Below are positions 47,852-57,214 of a DNA stretch of 64,000 nucleotides, piece by piece. A model generated the notes under the pieces. That model made no database searches. It saw only the letters and a program-made list of their open reading frames with translations, and was not told where the DNA came from. Source of the stretch: Pyronema omphalodes (taxonomy: Eukaryota > Ascomycota > Pezizomycetes > Pezizales > Pyronemataceae). Where the stretch lies: NCBI GenBank assembly GCA_024516155.1, contig JAJJXM010000002.1, positions 372,001 through 436,000 on the forward strand. The letters run 5' to 3'. Within the stretch, counting starts at the first letter, position 1. Each line of letters starts with the position of its first letter. The position numbers and the translations under genes are program-made.

Positions 47852-49123
47852 AGAAGAAGGAAAGATGCAAGAAGAAAATATATTCTTCTTCATAGGGTTG
47901 TAGGTGATTATTTTCATAAATATTAGAAGCTGTCATACAGAAAGTTAGTAGTTATCTGTTGTATTGAGTCAATACTTTGTTTGCTGTGTTAACTGCACTA
48001 GTTGTGTTATTCAGATTTTTTTTTTCTTCACTTTCTCCTCGGCTCGGTAAATATCTAGTTTACGTCAAGGGCTGCCCTTACTGCTCTGACTGTCTAATGG
48101 AAAGAGGTGTGGATTGTAAAAGACTCGAAGGTTTTTAGATTCCAATTATTCTTGTAGATGCACATTAAGAGTGCATCATGTATGCAACTTGGCCATTTCT
48201 CTTCAATTCCCCGTATCATCAGAAGGTTAAGTTTCCCAAGAAGCCCTTACAGCTGCTGAGACAGGATTCCCCATTCCTCAGAATCCGCATTAGATTTTCG
48301 CATGGCTTTTGAGGATTCTTTCAACAAGTCAATAACAGGAGATCTAGTTTAATTACTGTATGTCCATCTGACCTTTGAGATAAATTATCCGCTTGACATG
48401 TCTCAATGCAAACACATTGGATGACAAATTTTCTCGTGCGACTACCTCGAGGATAACAGGTGTCCTAAATACGAGATATGTGTTATGCACAAAGTATATG
48501 ATTCTGTTTTAATTTAAGACAGTAGACTAAACGCACGTGCAGGGTGTAGTACACAAGGGGAATTAAGGTTCTGCTCGTTGTAAGTAAGATCAAACATGCA
48601 GTATATTTCTTCTATCATGCTTCCATACCTAAAGACCATGCAAACCTTATGCGCCCTATATCGAGTGAAGTTTGGGAATATGAAAAAGAATGACGTGGTT
48701 TTGATTGCTGAATTATTTCAAATAATATGTACATAGTATAGAAGTAAGTGGAAATGAAACTCAATTTAAAAAAACAACCTCCGTAGATACGATCTGAGTT
48801 AAGAAACATGGCGTGTTAATCATTGGTGGCAGATCTAACAGTTGATTGGTGTATGGATATGCATTGGAAGTGTTGAAAAATTGACAAGTGCAATTGCGTT
48901 ATCCGAATTCCTACTCTATTATCTGACATCCGAGGGTCTTTTTTAGCAAAGCCTTGTTGTTCTCTAATGACGTGTTCTCAGGTAGCCTTAACTTTGTCAA
49001 GCCACGAATGATATATTTCCACCATAACTTCCATTTCATTGGATATGCAGTTTCCGCATGTACCTTCCCATTTTAGATTTCTTCGCCTGTCGACGCCTCA
49101 TGGTACAGTCAGTAATGCTGTGT
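47852..49123 (+). repeat. Long direct repeat, copy 1
   Basis: About 1.27 kb repeated in the same orientation at 62727-64000, where it runs into the window end. Shared landmarks are the AAATATATTCTTCTTCATAG start, TTTCTCCTCGGCTCGGTAAA, and CGCCTCATGGTACAGTCAG at the end. Divergence by eye is about 7 percent in the first 200 bp and lower further on. No coding capacity is seen. Confidence 0.9.
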
Positions 49124-50661
49124 AGACGCCACTATAGAATCGTCAATTTTATATTTTTTTGCCCTGTTACAAAGTTTGGAGAAATCCATTGGAGTGGCGC
49201 TTCTGGGGCAGCCAATCTTATGGCATTAACTACACAGCCACAGTTTTCGCGATGGGGAGTGTGCACTTTGACGGGGCATTACAAAAATTGCACACAACGA
49301 CATGTGTATAGATTGAAGCCGAGACTCCACGTGGCATTTGGATGAAGATCGGGTGATATCGGTTGGTTTTTGACACTGTGGCTGTGCAGGGTTGTGTCTA
49401 CATAGGCATGGGAAAAGTAATGAAATGGCTGACTGTACATCGCCAAAATATCACTCGTTCCTTGGCTCATGTGCCGTTCGGTAATTCTTCTCTATCACCC
49501 GCTCAGATATTGTGTAACATAAAATGGAATCAGATATTTGAGAAAATCCCCATCAAATGTGTGAAACATCCTTATCAAACTTTTGGAAACTTCCATGAAA
49601 TTTGACTTCTACACAGCGTCAGGCCACCCGTCGAGCTTAATTCTTGTAGTACAGTCTAAGTACATAAGGGAATGTCATGGGGCTCTTATGGTAACATAAG
49701 CCAGTTAAGTTACGATTGATCATGTTTATGAAATCATGACCAAGATGACATTTCGCAGATATAACCAATGCAATCCCAGTGACCAATAGGAGCACGGTAT
49801 TTTCATCAGATACAAACTTTATGCTACCATAGTTTATAGAGTTTATGTATATGCACCAGTACTTTGTGTAAAATAACGGCATCTTATGATCACCTCAAGA
49901 TATGCTGTGCGGTCCGATGCTGTGTTCATCTCAGCAGAGAATTGACCCAGTCACATGCATAGAACGTTGTTACAGAATAGAATTAGTCAATCAAAATGAA
50001 TGAAGCTTAGGCATCATTTTCCGGGCTGCGGCGGCGGAGTGATTCTCTATGACCGCTGTTAACCGAGTGGCTTTCGATGTTTCATGGGTCACGGAAACAA
50101 CTACATATTGACGCCATAGTCACAAATCTCGGGTTTACTTTACGGTGTGTTTGATTACAGCTAAAGCATAAGTTTTGGTATGTAATCACCTCTAATGTTG
50201 AATAGTATAAACCTCCCGTTTCGTTGTAAGGAAAACTCGATCGGGAAACAACGCTTTTGGCTCGTCTTTGTCTTCACCTGCCCCCCCCCCCCCCCCCGCC
50301 CCAAATACTTGTGTTTCATCGTGTGAAAGCATGAGAATATCCATAATGCTAACCACACTAATATCTACGAATTCTTCAAATGCACCATCTTTAGATATGC
50401 ATTATTAGCCTAAGGCGTATTAGAAGCGCGTTGCGGAGCGTTGTAAAACGTTCCCAATATACGGAAAACCAAAAATCAAGGGTAGTGGAATCTGGTAAAA
50501 CTTGTGTCAGCACAAAACTTGGCGGGCGCCAAAACATCACGGGTAAAATTTCCGAACACATGGTCAGCCGCTAAATGAATCCTTAGATATCCGTCACCGG
50601 GATGCTTCCCGTTTATCTACGCCACAGATTGTCGACGCTGGTCGATAACCGAGTTACGGAC
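49124..50661. other. Intergenic, between direct repeat and LINE
   Basis: No gene is supported. A C run of about 18 lies at 50280-50297. Confidence 0.4.
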
Positions 50662-51000
50662 TTTGATTTGATTTGATTTGATTTTAATCATACACCGTTC
50701 GAGGCCTTTAAGGCCTATGCGGGAAACTAAATCCGTTTTTCCTGTCCTCGTGGCCGAGACCACCTAAAGAGGCTCCCCAATCTCCTGCTCCCCGTGACGT
50801 CCCCGAAAAAGATAAGTAAATAAAGAAACACCCAAAAAAGAAACAAAAAATCCTAATCCCCAGCCGAAACCTGACAGTCCCCCGTATCGCTCACACCTTC
50901 CCCTCTTATAACTAAAAAGAAAAAAATCGTGAACATCAAAAGAAAAGTAATGAAAAAATTTACAATTCGCCCTCCAAGCACCTGGCCCTTCTGCCCATGC

Positions 51001-53541
51001 CTATACGTATCTTCTGCCTATCTCCGTTGCAGATAAAAATTCCAAGATCGCTTTCGTGAGTCGATCGTCCCTAAATAAATCCACCACCTTAAGCGTTCCT
51101 CTCGGCCTTCCCCTCCGTCCCCGTATTCTCTCAACCTCCTCTTTCAACGTCTTGAACTCCTTTCGCCAGCGGGGGCATTCTCCAAACAAATGGCCTCTGG
51201 TTTGTCTTTTTTCCGACTGGCACCACCAGCATTGGTCCGACTCTTTTTTCTTAACGCGCACCAGATGGGTGCCGATGAGGGCGTGGCCTGAAGCAAGCTG
51301 GAGGAACACAGCTGCTCGGCGTTTGGGGAGGGAGACCAATTCAGGGCGGATTCCCCATTTTTGGCGGGGGCGGAAGGAACGGCTGGTCGCTGTTTGTTGT
51401 TTAATCCAGCGACGAGTGATAGTCGATGTTGTTTCCGTTGCGATCCGGTTGAGGTGCGCCAGAGAGGCCCACGCCGGAACAGCACACACTGGGTCATCAC
51501 ACCGTTTGAGCATACGGGAATCGCATCGATGCTTCGACGCTTCCTTAGCTACTCGGTCCGCTTCCTCGTTTTCGGGGATATCGCTGTGGCCCGGGATCCA
51601 ATGGAATTCCACGTCGATACCGGAGTCAACGAGGAGGTCGTAGGCTTCGCGGGAGATAAGTTTGGCGAGCTCTTGGCCGGGACCGGGGGTGTCAGACTCC
51701 AGCCGCTTGAGAGCAGCCTGGGCGTCTGAAAATACGATCGCTTTGGTATTCGAGTTGGGGTCCCAGAAGTGATTGGAATGGAACTCCTTGAGCCCTCGCC
51801 AGATGGCGTAGAGCTCAGCGTCAAACACCTCCGTATGACGACCCAAGTAGTGCTGTGAGGAACGAAAGGCTCCGTTGATGTAGCGGACTACTCCCGCTCC
51901 CGTATGTCCCTCCATTCGAGAGCCATCCGTCCAGATGCATGTCGTGGACGTGAGGTTTCTCCAATTCCGGGCGAAGGTTTCAGCTTCAGCCCTGGGTGCG
52001 ATCACCACGGGGAAGCGACGAAAGCGGTCGGGGACTGTGACATTTTCGACTGCTTCGAATCCACATGCTTTTTCCGTGCGTTTAAGCAGCCGAGTGATAG
52101 CCGCAGCGGTCGGGGACCGTGGAGTGCCGGTCGAGGGGGGGGCGGGGCGGGGGCGAGTGAGAAGGCGTGACCGAAATTTTGCTTCTCGGCCTTTGATGAG
52201 CGCTTCCGCTGGGCGTACGGCACTTTCAGCCATCAGGAAGCCGAGTGGGGTCGTTTTGAAGCACCCCGTGACCGCTCGTGCTTGCTTATTGAGGAGCAGT
52301 TGCAGCCGAGCAGTGCGTCCCGAGCTCTTGCCTTTTAGGCGCCGGACTGCGTTAATCTCCGCGCCATACATAGCCACTGACTGGACTACCGCCTTTTGCA
52401 GATTAGCAGTGCTCCCCGGAGGGAGTCCCTGGGCACGACAAAGCCTCGCAAGACGAGCATGCTGCTGCCTGGCTTTGGTCAACCACTTTTGGTGATGGTG
52501 GTTAAGAGTGAGCTTTGGATCGAGCCAAAAGCCGAGCCAACGGATGGCTGACGAGGCGAACGGGATCTGGTGAGGACCTACCGAGACTGTGACCTCGTCA
52601 GGATTAGCCTCTCCCCTCCGTCGAGAAAAGAGCATGGCTTCCGTCTTTTCTTTTTCAAACACCACCGCGTTGGTGGAGGCCCACCACGAGCATGCGTTTG
52701 CACACCGTTCAAGCTTATCGGAGACCTCCCGAGCAGAATCACCGGTCACGATCCAGGTCACGTCATCGACAAACGACAGGCCTGTTACGTCGGGGACTCT
52801 TGTTTCAACATAATCAGCGAGATCGGCTATATAGATCAAGAAAAGGACTGGGGACACGGGGGATCCTTGGGGGAGGCCGGTGTTCGTCTCGATGGGTGTA
52901 CCTGATTCGCCGCCTAGTGATATCTCGACTCTTCGATCACTCATAAACGAAGACACCCACCGCACGTAGCATTCATCCATGCCTGCTCGCCGCATTTTCC
53001 GCATAAGGCAATCTCGATTGACAGTGGGAAAGGCCCCTTTAACGTCCATCATTAGAGCGCCCGCAAGTTTCTGCTTTTCCCAAGCGAATTCCACCGCCTC
53101 AATTAAGACTGCCGCGGCGTCGACGCCGGAGCGACCTCTTCTCCCACCAAATTGCCCAGCGTGAAAAGCGTGCAGCCTTTCGGCCTCCTCCGCGATGAGG
53201 GTGGCGACGACCTTTTCAACTAACTTTCCCAGACAGCTTAAAAGAGAGATGATACGGAAACTCTTCGCTTTGCGGTAGGAAGTCTTTCCCGGTTTGGGGA
53301 TACAGACTCCTTTGGCAGTTTTCCAGTCGGTTGGGTGGAATCCTAGCCGCACGCAGTGATAGACGATGGAAGTCACCCGTTCAGGGTCCCATCGCATGAG
53401 CGCCTTGATAATAGGTACTCCTAACCCGTCACCACCCGGAGCCTTGGAGTTGCTCTGACCGTGGATCGAATCGGGGACCAGTTCTTGGGTCACTCGGAGG
53501 AAACCGCGTCCTGGGGGACCTGCGTTGCCACTGTGACCGGG
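51001..53541 (-). CDS. LINE ORF2, reverse transcriptase and RNase H part
   Basis: This is the main part of the LINE polyprotein, about 846 codons from the insertion site to a TAG at 51001-51003. The reverse transcriptase region has KGVCIPKPGK, FRIISLLSCLGKLVEKVV, NTGLPQGSPVSPVLF and a catalytic FVDD in place of the commoner YADD. An RNase H domain follows at roughly 51940-51550 (IWTDGSRMEGHTGAGVV, DAELYAIWRG, VFSDAQAAL, EADRVAKEAS). A C-terminal CCHC-like motif lies near 51230-51165 (CWWCQSEK and GHLFGECPRW). The enzyme copies its own RNA at a nicked target. RT followed by RNase H and a C-terminal zinc knuckle fits the Tad1 group of fungal LINEs. No stop or frameshift lies inside this part, suggesting a young insertion. 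Confidence 0.85.
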   Translation of the reverse strand, partial: PGHSGNAGPPGRGFLRVTQELVPDSIHGQSNSKAPGGDGLGVPIIKALMRWDPERVTSIVYHCVRLGFHPTDWKTAKGVCIPKPGKTSYRKAKSFRIISLLSCLGKLVEKVVATLIAEEAERLHAFHAGQFGGRRGRSGVDAAAVLIEAVEFAWEKQKLAGALMMDVKGAFPTVNRDCLMRKMRRAGMDECYVRWVSSFMSDRRVEISLGGESGTPIETNTGLPQGSPVSPVLFLIYIADLADYVETRVPDVTGLSFVDDVTWIVTGDSAREVSDKLERCANACSWWASTNAVVFEKEKTEAMLFSRRRGEANPDEVTVSVGPHQIPFASSAIRWLGFWLDPKLTLNHHHQKWLTKARQQHARLARLCRAQGLPPGSTANLQKAVVQSVAMYGAEINAVRRLKGKSSGRTARLQLLLNKQARAVTGCFKTTPLGFLMAESAVRPAEALIKGREAKFRSRLLTRPRPAPPSTGTPRSPTAAAITRLLKRTEKACGFEAVENVTVPDRFRRFPVVIAPRAEAETFARNWRNLTSTTCIWTDGSRMEGHTGAGVVRYINGAFRSSQHYLGRHTEVFDAELYAIWRGLKEFHSNHFWDPNSNTKAIVFSDAQAALKRLESDTPGPGQELAKLISREAYDLLVDSGIDVEFHWIPGHSDIPENEEADRVAKEASKHRCDSRMLKRCDDPVCAVPAWASLAHLNRIATETTSTITRRWIKQQTATSRSFRPRQKWGIRPELVSLPKRRAAVFLQLASGHALIGTHLVRVKKKESDQCWWCQSEKRQTRGHLFGECPRWRKEFKTLKEEVERIRGRRGRPRGTLKVVDLFRDDRLTKAILEFLSATEIGRRYV
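53537..53541. repeat. Target-site duplication, left
   Basis: CCGGG immediately before the 5' LTR, matched by CCGGG at 62437-62441 after the 3' LTR. Confidence 0.9.
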
Positions 53542-54897
53542 TGTCACACCCTATATTGTGTGAGTATAGAATAGGTAACATGTATAACATTTAGAGAACA
53601 TGGCAAACTCGACAGGAGAATGAATAATAAGGTTAGTATCCCGGGCCGGAACCCCCTGAGGAGCTCCAGCTAGCCACGTCACGTGATTCGTGACTTTCCG
53701 AAAGGACCTCACGAGGATCCCGGCCCGAGGCGTCGCTACCTGTTATTCACTGTCAGTTTGGGTGGATCACAGATGGATGGGAACGAGGAACAACTTACCT
53801 CATGGGTGTCGACTTACCCATGAGAAAACTACAGACGACGCTGATGGAGACAGAAGACGATGGCGAAAGGACACCTCCTTATACTTGAGGGTGTGTTCCA
53901 CCAAGCACGGCTACCAGAGGGCTTGCAAGAGAAGGGAATTCTCAGGACAATGCAAGGCAGACGAATAGGATCATCCGAGGTCTGAGTTGGGCGGATAGTC
54001 GGCCAAGGACCAAGGCAGAGTCTAGTCAGCCAACAGGAGTGGAGCTCAGGACAAGGGTCAAGATTGCGTTAGCATGAGACGACGTCCTGCAGCAAGGAAC
54101 ACCACTCAGGGAAACTGTTGGATGGAACTGATATGACGCGACCTTAGGCCAATGACTACCAACTGCAAGATAAGACGGCGTTTGCGTACACACCAGGGTG
54201 TGGCTGCGCGCAAGTGCGCGCAGGTGGGGCTGTTATGACATCACACGGGAATGTGACGGGGCAGTGCGCTCCGGTAAGGCATAATCTACCTTATGATGTC
54301 AGATTCCTTCACTCGCAATCGAGATTCTCTAGGGAGATCTGTGATCAAGACGACTCATGCGATATATGACTCACATGTTATTATCGGAGGAGTCATTGCA
54401 TTATGCGCTCAAGTGGAGTAACCCTCCACTAGGCGCTTAACCCCAATACCTGATTGGAAGGTGTGGTAGCACGGCGAGGAATGTCAAGGATTAATCTGAG
54501 ACGAGGCACATCATGCAAGTGAGCAATTAATATAATTGCGCATGCAGCATGATGCGAGCCATCGGCAGATTTGTCAAAGAATTGACTCACGTCTTATCTC
54601 CTAAGCTTAGTTTGGAAGTTGGTTCCCTTGGGAAGTCTGGGCGAACTTGTAGACGAAAGTCTATAAAAGACCCTAAGTCTTCCCACCGTCTCCTCCAGCA
54701 TCAGCAACTTGATCTCTACCTACGACGTTACCTTTCGAACACCAATACCTCAAGAGAGACCCTTAAGTTTATTCGGCCTGTGATCGATTAGTTTACTTCC
54801 TAGCTCTTGGGAAAATCTTTTAGTTGAATATCTTTCAGACGAAGCATAAACTGATCGGAAAGCCTCTGTATTGAAAGCCTCAATACCCAGGTTCACA
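53542..54897 (+). repeat. 5' LTR of the chromovirus
   Basis: Begins TGTCACACC and ends GGTTCACA. It aligns with the 3' LTR at a constant offset of 7539 bp; the two differences seen are T/A at 53763 and C/A at 54166. ORFs inside it are not genes. Confidence 0.95.
54662..54669 (+). promoter_or_regulatory. TATA-like box in the 5' LTR
   Basis: CTATAAAAG at about 54661-54669, roughly 100 bp upstream of the predicted RNA 5' end near 54760. The distance is on the long side but within the fungal range. Inference. Confidence 0.5.
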
Positions 54898-54899
54898 CT

Positions 54900-54911
54900 A
54901 TAAACTTAAGG
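54900..54911 (+). promoter_or_regulatory. Primer-binding site, predicted self-priming
   Basis: ATAAACTTAAGG lies 2 bp after the 5' LTR. It is the exact reverse complement of CCTTAAGTTTAT at 54761-54772 inside the LTR. It does not look like the 3' end of a common tRNA (no TGG start). In Tf1 and related fungal elements such as MAGGY and skippy, the RNA 5' end folds back to prime at such a site. Confidence 0.6.
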
Positions 54912-55024
54912 CTCAAGCTACTAAGTTTACTTTTCGACACGTATACGGAAGACCCTCTTCTCGGGCAAGACGACACCAAAAGATCCTCCTACAAAAAACT
55001 ACAAACAAAAACATTCAACCAACA

Positions 55025-57214
55025 ATGGCCGCTCGAAGAATCACCGGCACTTCCCGTCACGACGATGGACTTGATGCTCCAATGGGCGATACTGTCAGCA
55101 TCACCCGCCCTCGCTCTTGGGAGGAAGTTACTTCGGTTGGAACTCCTAGAGTCCACCATGGAACTACCCTCCATCTGGGAGAAGTCCCTGACTGGGTCAT
55201 TCTAATGATGGAAAGAATGAACGCCAATGAGGAGGATATCAAGAGGTTGGTTGAGGCAGTCGGATCTGGGGCTGCTATGAATGAAGAGTTACAGCGGATG
55301 AAGGGGTTGTATCAGGAAATGGCCCAGGGTATGCAAAAGGCCTATGATACCTTGGCAAAGAAAGGGGACCTGGACCAGGAGATCAACCTACAAACCGTGA
55401 CGCGACTCGTTCAGGCCAGCAACGACTTTGCCGGCCAAGTTTGGAGGACAATTGGCAATCTTGCCACAGACACAAAGGCTAAAGAAGCAGCCAACCAAGC
55501 GGCTGCTGAAAGGCTCAATCACGGCATACAAACAACGAATGCTATCCTCGAAGCCTTTACCCAAAGACAACTCGAAATTAATAAAGAAATTGAGGAATGG
55601 GCAGTTGAGAAAAATACACAGGACGCCATTAGGAAGCAGGACGATGAGCAAAGGGATAGGCGGATCGCAGCTCTGTCTAAGGCTGAAGAGATGCATCAGC
55701 AGCGCCTACTGGACTATTATGAACAAAGGGAGGAAGAGAAATTGGAGCTGGTAAACAAGGTTATTGACCTTGTTATGTCAAAGATCCAGAGGAAGGAGCA
55801 TTTCGATGCTAAGTCTTTAACCGAGGCTATGCATGAGGAGATGACTCCCAGACCTCCCTCTCTTGGCAGAGCACCCGAAGTCCCGTTGCCTCCATCAGTA
55901 GATGGATCTGTTCAAAATGGTGGCAGAAACGGTGGTAGAGGAAGCAAGCCACCAGGAGGAGGACTCCCACCACCTCCACCACCACCATCTGACCCTTCTG
56001 ACGACGAAGATTCAGATGATGAATACATCAGGAAAGCCTTGGAGAGAAAGCGCCAGGAACGCAAGGAAAAGGCAAAACAAAAGAACCCGGAAACAAAGAA
56101 TGCAACAGAGGCATTCTTAGAATCACTTGTTAATAAATTGCAGCAATCTGGAGTCAATGAGCCGAGGAGACCCAAGATGCCAGAAATGAAGGCTCCTCAA
56201 TATTTTTCTGGAAAGGATAAAAATTTGTTTAGGGCTTGGTGGATGTCTGTTCAAGATTACATCGCAACATACGCCAAGGCCTTTCCAGATGAGGACGATC
56301 AGGTTAAATGGGTTGGAAGCTTACTTACGCACAAGGCGTTAAGTTGGCACCAGGAAAGGCGGAAATCTATCCAGAGGCAAGGACTGAAGGATACATGGGT
56401 AGCTTTCTCAAGTTCAATTGAAACAAGATTTGAGGATAAGCGGGAGGCCCAGAAGGATGTTAAAAGGATTACAGAGCTCCAGTATGATGGAGATATTGAT
56501 GAATATATTACCAGATTGGAGGACCTGAATATGCGTGTTGGAGCAATCGGTCCGATGTACAGGAACGTAATTTGGGAGGCCATGACACCGGCCATTAAAA
56601 AGATGGTATATCAAAGGTTTGGGGGGATCCCAACTGACGACGAAGCAATGATTGATGCAGTCAAAGAAGCTGCTCACGTTGTGGAAAATTTGGATGAAGA
56701 ATTGAAGGGTCACAAAAAGAAGTCTTTGGAAGTACGGGAGGACCGTCATAAGGACAAGGGAAAACATAAAGAGACTGTGCGCCCTAAGGAGGTGCAGCAC
56801 AAAGATAAATTCAAGGACAAGAAGGAGAAAAAAGGTTTCACTGGAAAGAAGGACAAGAAGTCCATTTTTGCATCGGGAAGAGAGGCTCTGAACAATGTTC
56901 CTCAGAGCGAAATCGACAAACATAAAAAGGATAAGGCTGACTGTTGGAGATGCGGACGATCTGGGCACAAAATGTTTGATTGTTACGCTAAAAAGACAGT
57001 TGGAGGAACAGAGCTCTCTGGAGAAGGAAAGGTTGCTTCCTCTGGCAAGAGGAAGAGAGACGATGATGATGATGGAAATAAAGGGCAGGAGAAGCCCAAA
57101 GAAAACAAGAAGACAAGGACCGCAGCAGTGCGGCAGGATGAGGATGAAATCATGGAAGATGCTCAACCCAGGATTTGGGAGATTGAGCAGAATGATGAGG
57201 ATTCGGATTTTTAA
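55025..57214 (+). CDS. Gag protein of the chromovirus
   Basis: 729 aa, start ATG in a good context (ACAATGGCC) 127 bp after the LTR. Residues about 60-260 are helical and probably coiled-coil. A Pro/Gly-rich and then acidic stretch lies at about 285-335. A capsid-like retrotransposon Gag domain runs from about 390 to 560 (PQYFSGKDKNLFRAWWMSV). A basic region and a CCHC zinc knuckle follow (CWRCGRSGHKMFDC, about 640-653), then an acidic tail. Gag packages the element RNA into virus-like particles. It ends at a TAA (57212-57214) that lies in an overlap with the open pol frame. Confidence 0.93.
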   Translation: MAARRITGTSRHDDGLDAPMGDTVSITRPRSWEEVTSVGTPRVHHGTTLHLGEVPDWVILMMERMNANEEDIKRLVEAVGSGAAMNEELQRMKGLYQEMAQGMQKAYDTLAKKGDLDQEINLQTVTRLVQASNDFAGQVWRTIGNLATDTKAKEAANQAAAERLNHGIQTTNAILEAFTQRQLEINKEIEEWAVEKNTQDAIRKQDDEQRDRRIAALSKAEEMHQQRLLDYYEQREEEKLELVNKVIDLVMSKIQRKEHFDAKSLTEAMHEEMTPRPPSLGRAPEVPLPPSVDGSVQNGGRNGGRGSKPPGGGLPPPPPPPSDPSDDEDSDDEYIRKALERKRQERKEKAKQKNPETKNATEAFLESLVNKLQQSGVNEPRRPKMPEMKAPQYFSGKDKNLFRAWWMSVQDYIATYAKAFPDEDDQVKWVGSLLTHKALSWHQERRKSIQRQGLKDTWVAFSSSIETRFEDKREAQKDVKRITELQYDGDIDEYITRLEDLNMRVGAIGPMYRNVIWEAMTPAIKKMVYQRFGGIPTDDEAMIDAVKEAAHVVENLDEELKGHKKKSLEVREDRHKDKGKHKETVRPKEVQHKDKFKDKKEKKGFTGKKDKKSIFASGREALNNVPQSEIDKHKKDKADCWRCGRSGHKMFDCYAKKTVGGTELSGEGKVASSGKRKRDDDDDGNKGQEKPKENKKTRTAAVRQDEDEIMEDAQPRIWEIEQNDEDSDF

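Noticed and set aside
53690..53968. 92-codon ORF in the 5' LTR, repeated in the 3' LTR at 61229
   Set aside because: LTR sequence; identity follows from LTR duplication.
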